This document shows positions 6,798 to 15,195 of a DNA stretch of 15,563 nt, in pieces. The DNA comes from Treponema sp. GTDB lineage: Bacteria > Spirochaetota > Spirochaetia > Treponematales > Breznakiellaceae. The translations under genes were made by a program, and so were the position numbers. Below the pieces are notes generated by a model. It searched no databases and was not told the DNA's origin. It saw only the letters and a list, made by a program, of their open reading frames with translations. The stretch spans positions 1 to 15,563 of the forward strand of contig JAIRRR010000066.1 in NCBI GenBank assembly GCA_031255875.1. Reading direction: 5' to 3'. The first letter of the stretch is position 1; every line of letters starts with the position of its first letter.

Positions 6798-6827
6798 TTG
6801 ACAAAACCACACAAATCGTTATATATT
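6798..6827 (+). promoter_or_regulatory. Sigma70-type promoter for the acyltransferase gene
   Basis: Perfect -35 TTGACA (6798-6803), an 18-base spacer, and TATATT (6822-6827, five of six to consensus). Transcription would start near 6834, giving a leader of about 73 bases that is almost entirely occupied by the palindrome at 6828-6885. Confidence 0.65.
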
Positions 6828-6889
6828 GAGCCTGTTCCAAAACTAATTGACTGTGCGCCAACGCGCACGGTTTTGGGCCAGCCTCTATT
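6824..6889. mobile_element. Small imperfect palindrome bounded by TATT repeats (possible MITE remnant)
   Basis: GAGCCTGTTCCAAAAC (6828-6843) and GTTTTGGGCCAGCCTC (6870-6885) are inverted repeats matching at 13 of 16 positions. Inside them is a perfect hairpin GTGCGC-CAAC-GCGCAC (6853-6868). The 58-base unit is bracketed by TATT at 6824-6827 and 6886-6889, compatible with a 4-bp target duplication. It sits directly after the -10 box and ends 21 bases before the acyltransferase start. Either a tiny non-autonomous element or a purpose-built 5' mRNA hairpin; no coding capacity. Confidence 0.4.
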
Positions 6890-6906
6890 GTCAAAAAGCG
6901 GGGAGT

Positions 6907-7794
6907 ATGGACGGGTTATCATTAAAAGAGCGCTATGGACATCTTTTCGGGCAGCTTTCAAAGCTTTCTCACGCTCCGGCAAAAATCAACGAATTTAACG
7001 TATACGAAGAGGGAAACCCAAACACCCGCAAAATGATCGACGCGATTGTTAAAGAAAACCTGCTGCCCGGTTCGCGGCTTGAGGGGCGGGAACATTTTGC
7101 GGACTTTTTGGAACAGGTTAAGGCGGGGAAGCGCGGGCTGTTCATGGCGGAGCATTACAGTAACCTTGATCTGCCGATAATTTTTTATTTGCTGGAGCAT
7201 GACGAGGGGGATTTCGGCGGGCAAATCGCCCGGCGGATTGTCGCCATTTCCGGGCTAAAACTGAACGAGCATGACCCGCTTGTAAGGGCCTATACCGAGG
7301 CGTTTACCCGCATCGTGATCTACCCCAGCCGGAGTCTCGCGAAAGTGACGGACCCGGAAGAAATTAACCGCGGTAAAAAAATCAACATGGCCGCCATGCG
7401 GGCAATGGATACGACCCGGCGAAACAAGCAGATAATAGCGGTTTTTCCCAGCGGCACACGCTACAGGCCCGGCAAGCCGGAAACAAAACGCGGCGTTCGC
7501 GAAATGGATTCGTACCTTAGGATTTTCGACGTGATGATATTCGTGTCGATCAACGGTTCCTGCCTGCGGCTTTCCCCCGACAATCCCGAAGACATGCTTG
7601 CCGACCAGGTATTCCACGACAAGGTTATTGTCGCTTCAAGCCCCGTAATGGAGTGCAAGCCGTTCCGCAACGCAATCCTTGCATCTATCGATCCGGCAAG
7701 CGGCATTGACCAAAAACAGGCGACGGTAAACCGCGTCATGGAACTGCTTGAAGAGCAGCACCTAAAGTACGAAAAGATAAGAACAGCGGAATAG
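6907..7794 (+). CDS. PlsC-superfamily acyltransferase, glycerol-3-phosphate acyltransferase-like
   Basis: A 295-residue protein with the two hallmark motifs of glycerolipid acyltransferases: H-x4-D as EHYSNLD (H83, D88), giving the catalytic His-Asp pair, and VFPSGTRYRP (179-188), the glycerol-phosphate binding motif. Spacing of about 97 residues between them and the form PSGxRxRP resemble the soluble chloroplast/Chlamydia-type glycerol-3-phosphate acyltransferases (ATS1) more than short PlsC; a lysophosphatidate acyltransferase remains possible. No clear transmembrane helix is seen, so a peripheral membrane enzyme of phospholipid synthesis is inferred. ATG 6907 is preferred though GGGGAG lies only one base before it; the frame is open back to TTG 6847 inside the palindrome. 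It stands alone between aroA (divergent) and dhaM (convergent). Confidence 0.8.
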   Translation: MDGLSLKERYGHLFGQLSKLSHAPAKINEFNVYEEGNPNTRKMIDAIVKENLLPGSRLEGREHFADFLEQVKAGKRGLFMAEHYSNLDLPIIFYLLEHDEGDFGGQIARRIVAISGLKLNEHDPLVRAYTEAFTRIVIYPSRSLAKVTDPEEINRGKKINMAAMRAMDTTRRNKQIIAVFPSGTRYRPGKPETKRGVREMDSYLRIFDVMIFVSINGSCLRLSPDNPEDMLADQVFHDKVIVASSPVMECKPFRNAILASIDPASGIDQKQATVNRVMELLEEQHLKYEKIRTAE

Positions 7795-7824
7795 GCCGCA
7801 GGCTATCCGCCCCCGCCTTTTTTT
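7786..7824 (+). terminator. Probable terminator after acyltransferase gene
   Basis: GCGGAATAG (7786-7794) pairs with CTATCCGC (7803-7810), with one bulged A, across the gene's stop codon; the loop is GCCGCAGG. Seven bases later comes a run of seven T (7818-7824). The gap between stem and T-run makes it imperfect, but it is the only terminator-like structure between the two convergent genes. Confidence 0.4.
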
Positions 7825-7863
7825 GAGAATGTTGTTTTCCCCGGAACCCATGCCGTCCCGGTT

Positions 7864-10341
7864 TTAACCGGCGTCGTGCGCCAAAATGCCCATAACTTCA
7901 TCAAGAACAGAACATTCAACACAGCGAAGGGCCATTTCCCCGGCCTCTTTTTGAGAAACAGCGGTAATCGCCCGCTTAACGGGCCCTATCGCGGCCGGAT
8001 TCATGCTCAGCTCGGTTATGCCCATGCCGACAAGCGCCTTGCTGAGCGCGGGATCGCCCGCCATTTCGCCGCAGACGCTGACAGGGATACCCGCCTTGCG
8101 GGCGGCGGAGGCGGTCATACTGACAGCCCGCAAAACCGCCGCCTGATGCGCGTCCGCCAGCTCCGACAGGGCCGCGTTCCCCCGCTCGGCTGCCATTATG
8201 TACTGGGACAGATCGTTCGAGCCGATACTGAAAAAATCCGCCTTTCCGGCGAGCTTGTCCGCCATCATAACCGCCGCGGGGGTCTCCACCATTATGCCGA
8301 ACGGCACGGGCCACAGGTGGTCAATGCCTTCTTTCAGGAGGCCGGCGTGGGCCGTTTCAAGCATCTCCCTGCAAAAGCACAGTTCCTCCACCGTGCTTAT
8401 CATGGGCGACATTATCTTTACCTTGAAACCGGCTGCGGCGCGAAGTATTGCCCTTAGTTGGCCCATGAAAAGCTGTTTTTCCTTTTGGCAAAGCCGTATC
8501 CCGCGCACGCCGAGAAAGGGGTTTTCCTCTTTCTGAAGCTCCAGCCAGCCGAGGGGTTTGTCGCCGCCTATGTCCAGAGTGCGGATCGTAACCGGCTCGT
8601 CGGGGAAAAACGCCAGTATCTCCCTGAGCAGGGCTTCCTGCGTCGCCTCGTCAGGGGCGGCAGGGCTGGAAAGAAAGAGAAATTCGCTGCGCAGGAGCCC
8701 TATGCCCTCGGCGTTGTACTCGGCGGCCGTCTTTGCGTCCCTTTTGCCGCCCACATTGGCGCGGACATGCACTTTCACCCCGTCCGTCGTAACGGCGTCT
8801 TTTTTGCTGTCCTCGAAATCCTGTTTCTTTTTTTCTTCCCAGCCGGCAATTTTTTCCCTGAAATCGGCCTGTGTCCGCGAATCCGGCGCGACCGTAACCG
8901 AACAGTTCTTGCCGTCAACAATGACGAGGGTCCCGTTCGGCGTGTTTTCGTCGAGCCGGTAGCCTGATATGGCGGGAATCCCGAGCGTCCTGGCCAGAAT
9001 CGCCGCGTGGGATGTCGCCCCGCCTGTTTCGGTCAGAAAGCCGCGAATCCTGTTTTCAAAACGGACAAGCATCGAAGGCTGAATTTCTTTCGCGGCAAGG
9101 ATTATATCGCCCGTATCCCCGGACCCGGATCTGCCGCCGCCGGTGAGCGCGGCGATCACGCCGGAGGCCACATCGTTAATATCAACGGCCCGCTGCGGCA
9201 GGTAACTGCCCGGCAATTTGCGGTATTCCGCCGCCAACTTGTCCATAGTTTGCTGGTAGACATACGCGGCATCCAGTTTTTCCGCAGCAACGGCCTTTTT
9301 CACCCCGTCAATAAGGCCGCCGTCCAGAAGGATGAGTTTTTGCGCGGCGAAGATGCCCGCCTCGTCCGCGCGCCCTGCCCGGGCAAGGCTCTCCTCGTGC
9401 GCTTCGAGTTCTGTTTTTACCCGGGCAAGCGCCGCCTCGAACCGGCGAATTTCAGCGTCCGCGTCGTCCACCGTCCGTTTCGGGCAGGCTACAGCCGTAT
9501 TCTCGCGGTAAAGCCGCCCCATTCCAATCCCCGGCGCGAGGGACAGCGGTTTGCCGTCGGAAACGCCGGCGGTTTTAAGGGCGGCGGGCGCTTCGCCGAA
9601 GTTGCTTTCGGCAAGTTTTTGCAGGGCGGCAAGCGCCTCTTCCGCCCCGCCGCCGGACGCCTGTATCTCGACTTCGTCCCCGAGCAGTATGCCGAGCAAG
9701 GCAAGCCGGTTGATGCTGCGGGCGGACTCCGGCCCCCTGTCCCTGCTGATGTTCTTTACCCGCACCTCGGCGTTATGCTGGGCGGCGGCGTTTACCAGCA
9801 AAGAGGCCGGACGCGCGTGGAGGCCGTTTTTCAGGCGCGAGACAAATCTGTACGACAGATAGGCGGCCTCGTTTTCGCCGACAGCAGGGGCGTCTCCGGC
9901 AGCGTCCGCCGAAGGCGCCGCTTCCGGCGCGGCCCCTAGATCGATCTGCTTGGGTACGAGCGCCGCAGCGGCCTCCTGTCTGACGGCGTCGAGGCTGCCG
10001 CCAATGGAGATTTGGACTGCGGCGGCGACCGCGCCCTCGACAAGCGGGGCCGGGCACAGGCAGACTCTGCCCGCTTTTTCGGCGTCAAGAAATTCAAGGG
10101 CCGTTTTCGCGCTCAGTACCGCGCTGCCCAGATCCATCAGAACCAGAACGCCGTCATCAGAATAGACCGATTCAAGGGCCTCCATGATGTCCATCGCGTC
10201 CGTGCCAAGCTCTTCGCGGTTATCGCCGACGCCGCCCGCCGCGGCTATCGGAATCTCCGTGCCGGAAGAGACCTGCCGGGCAAGGCGGGCGGCCGCGCAG
10301 GCCAGATCCCGGCAGTGTGAAACAAGAACCAGCCCTACCAA
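7864..10341 (-). CDS. dhaM: DhaM-HPr-Enzyme I fusion, PEP-dependent phosphorelay for dihydroxyacetone kinase
   Basis: An 825-residue three-part PTS protein. Residues 1-130: DhaM/EIIA-Man domain with phospho-acceptor His9 in VLVSHC and the LMDLGSAVLSAK motif. Residues 131-160: Ala/Pro-rich linker. Residues 163-255: HPr with GLHARPAS (His175) and ARSINRLALL (Ser209 at the regulatory-serine position). Residues 266-825: complete Enzyme I, with phospho-His445 in GGATSHAAILAR, LLRSEF (549-554), GIMVETPAAV (682-691), SIGSNDLSQY (705-714) and Cys757 in VCGEMAGDP. It passes phosphate from PEP via EI, HPr and DhaM to the ADP bound on DhaL. E. coli DhaM (about 470 residues) has only the N-terminal EI part and needs separate EI. 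Start is TTG 10341, two bases (non-coding four) after the dhaL stop with GGGTGA as ribosome site. Last gene of the cluster. Confidence 0.93.
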   Translation of the reverse strand: MVGLVLVSHCRDLACAAARLARQVSSGTEIPIAAAGGVGDNREELGTDAMDIMEALESVYSDDGVLVLMDLGSAVLSAKTALEFLDAEKAGRVCLCPAPLVEGAVAAAVQISIGGSLDAVRQEAAAALVPKQIDLGAAPEAAPSADAAGDAPAVGENEAAYLSYRFVSRLKNGLHARPASLLVNAAAQHNAEVRVKNISRDRGPESARSINRLALLGILLGDEVEIQASGGGAEEALAALQKLAESNFGEAPAALKTAGVSDGKPLSLAPGIGMGRLYRENTAVACPKRTVDDADAEIRRFEAALARVKTELEAHEESLARAGRADEAGIFAAQKLILLDGGLIDGVKKAVAAEKLDAAYVYQQTMDKLAAEYRKLPGSYLPQRAVDINDVASGVIAALTGGGRSGSGDTGDIILAAKEIQPSMLVRFENRIRGFLTETGGATSHAAILARTLGIPAISGYRLDENTPNGTLVIVDGKNCSVTVAPDSRTQADFREKIAGWEEKKKQDFEDSKKDAVTTDGVKVHVRANVGGKRDAKTAAEYNAEGIGLLRSEFLFLSSPAAPDEATQEALLREILAFFPDEPVTIRTLDIGGDKPLGWLELQKEENPFLGVRGIRLCQKEKQLFMGQLRAILRAAAGFKVKIMSPMISTVEELCFCREMLETAHAGLLKEGIDHLWPVPFGIMVETPAAVMMADKLAGKADFFSIGSNDLSQYIMAAERGNAALSELADAHQAAVLRAVSMTASAARKAGIPVSVCGEMAGDPALSKALVGMGITELSMNPAAIGPVKRAITAVSQKEAGEMALRCVECSVLDEVMGILAHDAG

Positions 10342-10345
10342 AATG

Positions 10346-10966
10346 TCACCCGAGTATTGCGGCGGCAGTTTGCAGCAGCAGCATCGTGCTGGTAGCGCCC
10401 GGGTCCTGATGCCCTATGCTGCGCTCCCCCAGATAACTGGCGCGGCCTTTTCTGGCCTGAAGCGGGATCGTTGCCCTGGCACCCTCCTCCGCGGCATCCG
10501 CAGCGGCTTCCAGCGCCTCTTTTATCCCGCTCCCGGACGCGGATTTCAAGGCGTCCAGCGCCGGAAACCACGCGTCAAGCATCGTTTTATCGCCTTTTTG
10601 AGCCTTGCCAAGCTGCTCTATCCCCTGCACGCCTTTTTCAAGGGCGGCCGTCCACGCATCCAGGTCAATCTCCTGTTTGCCGGCAAAGGCGGCAGCACAG
10701 CGCAGGAAAAAGGTGCCGTACAGCGGGCCGGAAGCCCCGCCGACGGTTTTTATCAGCGATGTAGAAACAGTTTTAAGGGCCGCGCCAATGTCCGCAGGCT
10801 GAGCTGTATCCAGCGCGCTTGCGACGGCGTTAAAACCCCGCGCCATATTGACGCCGTGATCCCCGTCGCCAATGTCCGAGTCAAGCCTGGAGAGAAAATC
10901 TTTCTGTTCGGAGTACACGGTGTCAAGTTTTTTTATCCAGTCAACAATCTGCTGCCGCGTTATCAT
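10346..10966 (-). CDS. dhaL: PTS-type dihydroxyacetone kinase, nucleotide-binding subunit DhaL
   Basis: A 206-residue subunit holding the ADP/ATP coenzyme. The magnesium-binding pattern LDSDIGDGDHG shows Asp29, Asp34 and Asp36; GGASGPLYGTFF, GDKTMLDAW and KGRASYLGERSIGHQDPGA follow in the family order. In PTS-type kinases DhaL keeps ADP bound, is rephosphorylated by DhaM and transfers phosphate to dihydroxyacetone on DhaK. Two tandem ATGs occur; GGAGG (10972-10976) is two bases from ATG 10969 but five from ATG 10966, so I prefer the latter. It starts 13 bases after the dhaK stop and is followed directly by dhaM, giving the order dhaK-dhaL-dhaM. Confidence 0.95.
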   Translation of the reverse strand: MITRQQIVDWIKKLDTVYSEQKDFLSRLDSDIGDGDHGVNMARGFNAVASALDTAQPADIGAALKTVSTSLIKTVGGASGPLYGTFFLRCAAAFAGKQEIDLDAWTAALEKGVQGIEQLGKAQKGDKTMLDAWFPALDALKSASGSGIKEALEAAADAAEEGARATIPLQARKGRASYLGERSIGHQDPGATSTMLLLQTAAAILG

Positions 10967-10979
10967 CATATCCTCCCTA

Positions 10980-11981
10980 TCATATCCCCCAGCGAAGAGC
11001 GGGCGTCAGAACCGGCGCGTCCCAGAGTTTTACGATATCCGCATTGGCCTTCATAATGGTAACGCTGAAGCCCTGCATCTCAAGGGACGTGATATAATTG
11101 CCGACGAGGTTCCGCACAACTTTGACGCCTTTCTTGTTCGCAAGCTCAAACGCCGCGTTGTAAAGGATATACAGTTCGATAAGCGGCGTACCGCCCATCC
11201 CGTTGACAAACAGGACAATTTCGTCCCCCTGTTTCAGCGACAGATCCTGCGCGACCGGCTCAAAAAGCATGGCCATAAGCTCGTTCGCCGTTTTAATCTT
11301 GATTCTTTCCCGTCCCGGCTCGCCGTGTATGCCGACGCCCAGCTCGATCTCGTCGTCGCCAATCTCGAAAATCGGCTTGCCGACCGCAGGCAGCGTGCAG
11401 GAACTCAGCGCGATACCCATGCTCCTGCCGTTGTCCTTGCAGTAGTTCGCGTACTTTACCACAGCCTCAAGCGGATCGCCCCGTTCCGCCGACGCGCCGA
11501 TGATCTTTTCGGTAAGAACCGTGCTGCCGACTCCCCGGCGGCCCGCCGTGTAAAGGCTGTCCTCTACCGCCACGTCGTCCGCGATAACGACGGTTTCAAC
11601 CTTGATATTGTCCGCCGCGCAAATATCCGCTGCCATCTGGAAGTTCATAATATCGCCGGTATAGTTTTTTACCAGGTGGACAACGCCCGCGCCCGCGTCA
11701 ACGGCCTTTGTCGCCGCCTCCATCTGGTCCGGAGTCGGGGAGGTAAACACCTCGCCCGGGCAGGCCGCGTCGAGCATGCCGAGCCCCACAAAGCCCCCGT
11801 GCATGGGCTCGTGCCCGCTGCCGCCGCCGGAAATCACGGCCACCTTGCCCTTCTTCGGCGGCTCCTTGCGGGAAATAAATGCCGGTTCATAGCTGACCTT
11901 GATAAGGTCGCCATGGGCGGCCTCCATGCCTTTCAGCGCCTCCACAACTACCTTTGACGGATCATTGATAAGTTTTTTCAT
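10980..11981 (-). CDS. dhaK: PTS-type dihydroxyacetone kinase, substrate-binding subunit DhaK
   Basis: A 333-residue DhaK. GGGSGHEP (52-59, with His57), KNYTGDIMNF (105-114, with Asp110) and GVGIHGEPG (215-223, with His219) are the diagnostic motifs; the last His forms the covalent hemiaminal with dihydroxyacetone in characterised members. Length matches single-domain DhaK and there is no fused DhaL domain, so this is the PEP-dependent type rather than the ATP-dependent fused kinase. Strong ribosome site GGAGG (11987-11991) with a 5-base spacer before ATG 11981. It follows the oxidoreductase-DUF1667 gene by 38 bases with no terminator, so it is probably cotranscribed with the glycerol-oxidation genes. 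Confidence 0.96.
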   Translation of the reverse strand: MKKLINDPSKVVVEALKGMEAAHGDLIKVSYEPAFISRKEPPKKGKVAVISGGGSGHEPMHGGFVGLGMLDAACPGEVFTSPTPDQMEAATKAVDAGAGVVHLVKNYTGDIMNFQMAADICAADNIKVETVVIADDVAVEDSLYTAGRRGVGSTVLTEKIIGASAERGDPLEAVVKYANYCKDNGRSMGIALSSCTLPAVGKPIFEIGDDEIELGVGIHGEPGRERIKIKTANELMAMLFEPVAQDLSLKQGDEIVLFVNGMGGTPLIELYILYNAAFELANKKGVKVVRNLVGNYITSLEMQGFSVTIMKANADIVKLWDAPVLTPALRWGI

Positions 11982-12019
11982 AAAGACCTCCGGATAAAAT
12001 TATATACACAAAGTTTGAT

Positions 12020-13669
12020 TCACAAACTGCGTGTCGAAACAAAATTTGCCCCTGTGCCGCAAATATCAGGAACAACCACATCGCCCGGTTTGACGGGGGA
12101 TTTCGCTTCAAGATCGTCAAGCAGCTTCATCGCCTCGAAGATCCTGCCCTTGGGTATCGTTTTGTCGGTTTTTACCGGCATACGCGCAATCGCCCCCCCG
12201 GCCGCGCATACGGTTGACGTGATGACCCGCGTCGGGTTCGTAACTTCCTGCCGGCCGTACTCTTCCCCGCGATTGCAGTTGTTCCCCGTTACGGCAAAAC
12301 CGTTGTTTTCATCAACCTGTAAATGGCAGCCTTTCGGGCATACGATGCAGATAAGCTCCGTTATCCCGTCCGGGCGTTTTGTGCGGAATTTTATGTCGGA
12401 AGCGGCGAGTCTTTCCCTGCTGTTCACGGACACGACAAGCGGAAGGCCGCCCGCTTTTTCGAGGAAGGCTCTGGGCAGCGTGATTTTTTCCATTTCGCCG
12501 GGGGCTAAATGCTCCCGTTTGAAAGAGGCTATCACGTTGTCGCCGCTTTTCACCTCGATTTTTGATGTCTTGTACATAGCGGTAACGCGGAAAAACACAT
12601 CCACGCCCTTATCGACATTTTCAAGACGTATCTTTTGGGGCACGGCGTATCCCACGCCGTCCCCGTTCTGTACCGGTATCACGCTTTCGGCTTTTTTAGG
12701 CAGATATTTCGCCGCGGCGGCCCCGGCGCGTATGCTTTCCGCCGTAACAAAGTCAACAAGATCGTGCACGTGGGCGACGTTCCCGCAGGCGAAAATTCCG
12801 GGAATACTGGTCTCCATGTTTTCGTAGACGACCGGCCCGTTGGTGCGCGGGCTGATTTCCAGCCCTGCCTGGCGGGAAAGCTCGTTCTCCGGTATGAGCC
12901 CTACGGAGAGCAGCAGGGTGTCGCAGTCTATCACCTGTTCCGTGCCCGGAACAGGCTTGCGCCGTTCGTCAACCTGCTGGACGACTACCTGCTCCACGCG
13001 CCGCTCGCCCCGGATATCGGTGACCGTATGGGACAGGTAGAGCGGTATGCCGTAATCTTCGAGGCATTGGACGATGTTACGGGTCAGGCCGGAAGAATAC
13101 GGCAGCACCTCGTACACGCCGAGGACCTTCGCCCCTTCGAGCGTGAGCCGCCGCGCCATGATGAGGCCGATGTCGCCGGAGCCGAGTATCACGGCCCGTT
13201 TGCCCACGGTAAAGCCCTCGATGTTCATGTAAAGCTGGGCCGCGCCCGCCGTGAATATGCCGGACGGCCTTGCGCCCGGTATGCCGATAGCGCCCCGGGT
13301 CCTCTCGCGGCAGCCCATCGACAGCACAATCGCGTTGGCCGCCAGGCGCATATACCCGCGCTCCGGATGAATCGCGGAAACTGTTTTGTCAGGGGAGATG
13401 CCGAGCACCATCGCGCCCGTAAGCACTTCGATGGCGGGATAGTTCGGAAGCTGTTCGATGAACCGGCAGGCGTATTCGGGGCCGGTCATCTCCTCTTTGA
13501 AATGATGCAGCCCGAACCCGTTGTGGATGCACTGGTTGAGGATTCCGCCGAGAGTGCCGTTGCGTTCAAGGATCAGCACGCTTTGCGCGCCGTTTTCCGC
13601 GGCGGATATGGCGGCGGCAAGGCCCGCAGGGCCGCCGCCCGTTACCACTACATCGTAGTTGTCTTTCAT
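12020..13669 (-). CDS. FAD/NAD-dependent oxidoreductase fused to DUF1667
   Basis: A 549-residue protein. Residues 1-330 are a pyridine nucleotide-disulfide oxidoreductase: FAD site VVVTGGGPAGLAAA (7-20), MGCRERTRGA (118-127), NAD(P) site AVILGSGDIG (159-168) and second FAD motif GIFACGNVAHVHDLVDF (291-307). Residues 345-430 form a small beta-rich domain often attached to such enzymes. Residues 436-549 match DUF1667, with four cysteines (C441, C444, C448, C465) in C-x2-C-x3-C-x16-C, likely an Fe-S cluster. In many anaerobes the oxidoreductase and DUF1667 are separate genes beside a GlpO/GlpA-like enzyme; here they are one. ATG 13669 overlaps the stop of the upstream flavoenzyme (ATGA), indicating coupled translation and probably a complex that passes electrons to NAD(P) or another carrier. 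Confidence 0.85.
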   Translation of the reverse strand: MKDNYDVVVTGGGPAGLAAAISAAENGAQSVLILERNGTLGGILNQCIHNGFGLHHFKEEMTGPEYACRFIEQLPNYPAIEVLTGAMVLGISPDKTVSAIHPERGYMRLAANAIVLSMGCRERTRGAIGIPGARPSGIFTAGAAQLYMNIEGFTVGKRAVILGSGDIGLIMARRLTLEGAKVLGVYEVLPYSSGLTRNIVQCLEDYGIPLYLSHTVTDIRGERRVEQVVVQQVDERRKPVPGTEQVIDCDTLLLSVGLIPENELSRQAGLEISPRTNGPVVYENMETSIPGIFACGNVAHVHDLVDFVTAESIRAGAAAAKYLPKKAESVIPVQNGDGVGYAVPQKIRLENVDKGVDVFFRVTAMYKTSKIEVKSGDNVIASFKREHLAPGEMEKITLPRAFLEKAGGLPLVVSVNSRERLAASDIKFRTKRPDGITELICIVCPKGCHLQVDENNGFAVTGNNCNRGEEYGRQEVTNPTRVITSTVCAAGGAIARMPVKTDKTIPKGRIFEAMKLLDDLEAKSPVKPGDVVVPDICGTGANFVSTRSL

Positions 13670-15111
13670 AAAACCGCCCCCCTTTTCTTTGTGCGGCCGG
13701 TAACGATGTACATGCCCTCTTTGTCCAGCGGAATATCCGCCTCGCTGACGCCGGCGTGTTTGGCGATCAGCGCCAGGACGCGGGGGCCGCAAAAGCCGCC
13801 CTGGCAGCGCCCCATGCCGGTACTGCACCGGCGTTTAACCGCGTCAAGCGAACGCGGCGGCAGCGGGCGGTTCAGCGCGTCCACGATCTCGCCTTCGGTA
13901 ACCGTCTCGCACCGGCAGACTATCGTGCCGTACAGCGGATTCCGCTTTATCGCCTCCTGTTTTTCCTCATCGCTCAAATACTTGAAGCGCGTGAGTTTCC
14001 GGCTCGGCACAAAGCCGGGATTCGGCGCGGAATCGAGGCCCTTGTCGAGCAGCATGCCCGCCACGTCTTTGGCTATGGCCGGCGAGGCGGTCAGGCCCGG
14101 CGATTTTATCCCCGCCATATTGAAGAAGCCCGGCACGGAATCCGATTCGCCGACGATAAAGTCTTCCAGTCCGGGGTCGGCGCGTATGCCGGCGAAATTT
14201 CTGATCGATGCACGCAGATTCACCGAGGGTACGCAGCGGAGCGCGTTCTTTGCGACATATTCAAGGCCCGCCGCCGTATTTTCAAGCGAATCGTACAGGC
14301 AGTCCGTGCTGTCCGGCCCTACGATTATATTGCCGTGCACGGTCGGCGCGACCAGCACCCCCTTGCCGAGTTTCGAGGGGCACGGAAACACGACCGTATT
14401 GACAAGATTCGCCTCGGTCGTATCAAGTACATAGTATTCGCCCCGCTTGGGGCAGATCGTAAAAAATTTTTCGGCAATCAGATCGTTTACGGTATCCGAC
14501 GCGACGCCCGCCGCGTTTACGACAAAACGGGCGGCGTATTCGCCATTTTTTGTACTGACAACAAAACGGCCGTTTTCTTTTTTTATGCCGGTCACCTCCG
14601 CGTTAAACACGGCTTTCGCGCCGCCTTTAACCGCGCATTCCGCCTGGGCAAGGGCAAGCTCCCAGGGCGCCACGATACCGGCGGTCGGCGCGTAAAGGGC
14701 GCAGCTTATTTCGCGGCTCAGCGCGGGTTCCAGATTGAAAAGCTCGTCTCCCGCTATAATCCTCAGGCCCGGCACACCGTTCCGGTTGCCTTTGACGTAC
14801 AGGCTTTCGATCCGTTTCCGGTCCGCTTCGTCAAACCCCACCACCAGCGAGCCTGTCTTCCTGTACATAATATCCAGATCAACGCACAACTGCTCGATCA
14901 GCGCGTTCCCCTCGACATTGTAACGGGCCATCCTGGTTCCCGGCTCGGGATCGTAACCGGCGTGGACAATCGCGCTGTTCGCCTTTGAGGACCCCGCCGC
15001 GACATCGTTTTCCTTTTCCAATAAAAGCGTTTTTACTTTGTACCGGCTCAATTCGTACAGCAGGGAGCAGCCACAGACCCCTCCGCCTATGATGATGACG
15101 TCTTCCACCAA
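13666..15111 (-). CDS. GlpO/GlpA-like FAD-dependent glycerol-3-phosphate dehydrogenase with BFD [2Fe-2S] domain
   Basis: A 481-residue flavoprotein. The FAD site is VIIIGGGVCG (5-14) followed by LLLEKENDVAAGSSKANSAIVHAGYD, typical of the DAO/GlpO fold; NAAG and NFAGIRADPG lie further in. The C-terminal part (about 393-445) is a BFD-like [2Fe-2S] domain with C399, C401, C436 and C441 (C-x-C-x34-C-x4-C). Relatives oxidise glycerol 3-phosphate to dihydroxyacetone phosphate; the neighbouring dihydroxyacetone kinase raises the possibility of glycerol oxidation instead. I chose TTG 15111 because GGAGG (15119-15123) is seven bases upstream; a longer start at TTG 15138 has its GGAGG only two bases away. 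It overlaps the next gene by four bases and lies about 190 bases behind glpF. Confidence 0.85.
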   Translation of the reverse strand: MVEDVIIIGGGVCGCSLLYELSRYKVKTLLLEKENDVAAGSSKANSAIVHAGYDPEPGTRMARYNVEGNALIEQLCVDLDIMYRKTGSLVVGFDEADRKRIESLYVKGNRNGVPGLRIIAGDELFNLEPALSREISCALYAPTAGIVAPWELALAQAECAVKGGAKAVFNAEVTGIKKENGRFVVSTKNGEYAARFVVNAAGVASDTVNDLIAEKFFTICPKRGEYYVLDTTEANLVNTVVFPCPSKLGKGVLVAPTVHGNIIVGPDSTDCLYDSLENTAAGLEYVAKNALRCVPSVNLRASIRNFAGIRADPGLEDFIVGESDSVPGFFNMAGIKSPGLTASPAIAKDVAGMLLDKGLDSAPNPGFVPSRKLTRFKYLSDEEKQEAIKRNPLYGTIVCRCETVTEGEIVDALNRPLPPRSLDAVKRRCSTGMGRCQGGFCGPRVLALIAKHAGVSEADIPLDKEGMYIVTGRTKKRGAVL

Positions 15112-15152
15112 AACAGTACCTCCAAGCGCGAAATCCAAAACCTCCGCATAAA

Positions 15153-15163
15153 GCTGTTACAGC
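15153..15163. promoter_or_regulatory. Short palindrome, possible operator
   Basis: GCTGTTACAGC is a perfect 11-base palindrome around a central T, about 40 bases before the flavoenzyme start. It could be a repressor half-site pair or a small hairpin; there is no matching second copy that I can see in the window. Confidence 0.2.
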
Positions 15164-15195
15164 ACCTGAAGATGATGATACCCGCTATGGATAAC

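Noticed and set aside
7858..7871. Palindrome CCGGTTTTAACCGG at the dhaM stop codon
   Set aside because: Short, with no adjacent T-run on the minus strand; not enough for a terminator call.
12635..14988. Long plus-strand open frames (599 and 410 codons) opposite the two flavoprotein genes
   Set aside because: Antisense shadows: the minus strand carries clear FAD, NAD and Fe-S motifs, and the plus translations match no family pattern.
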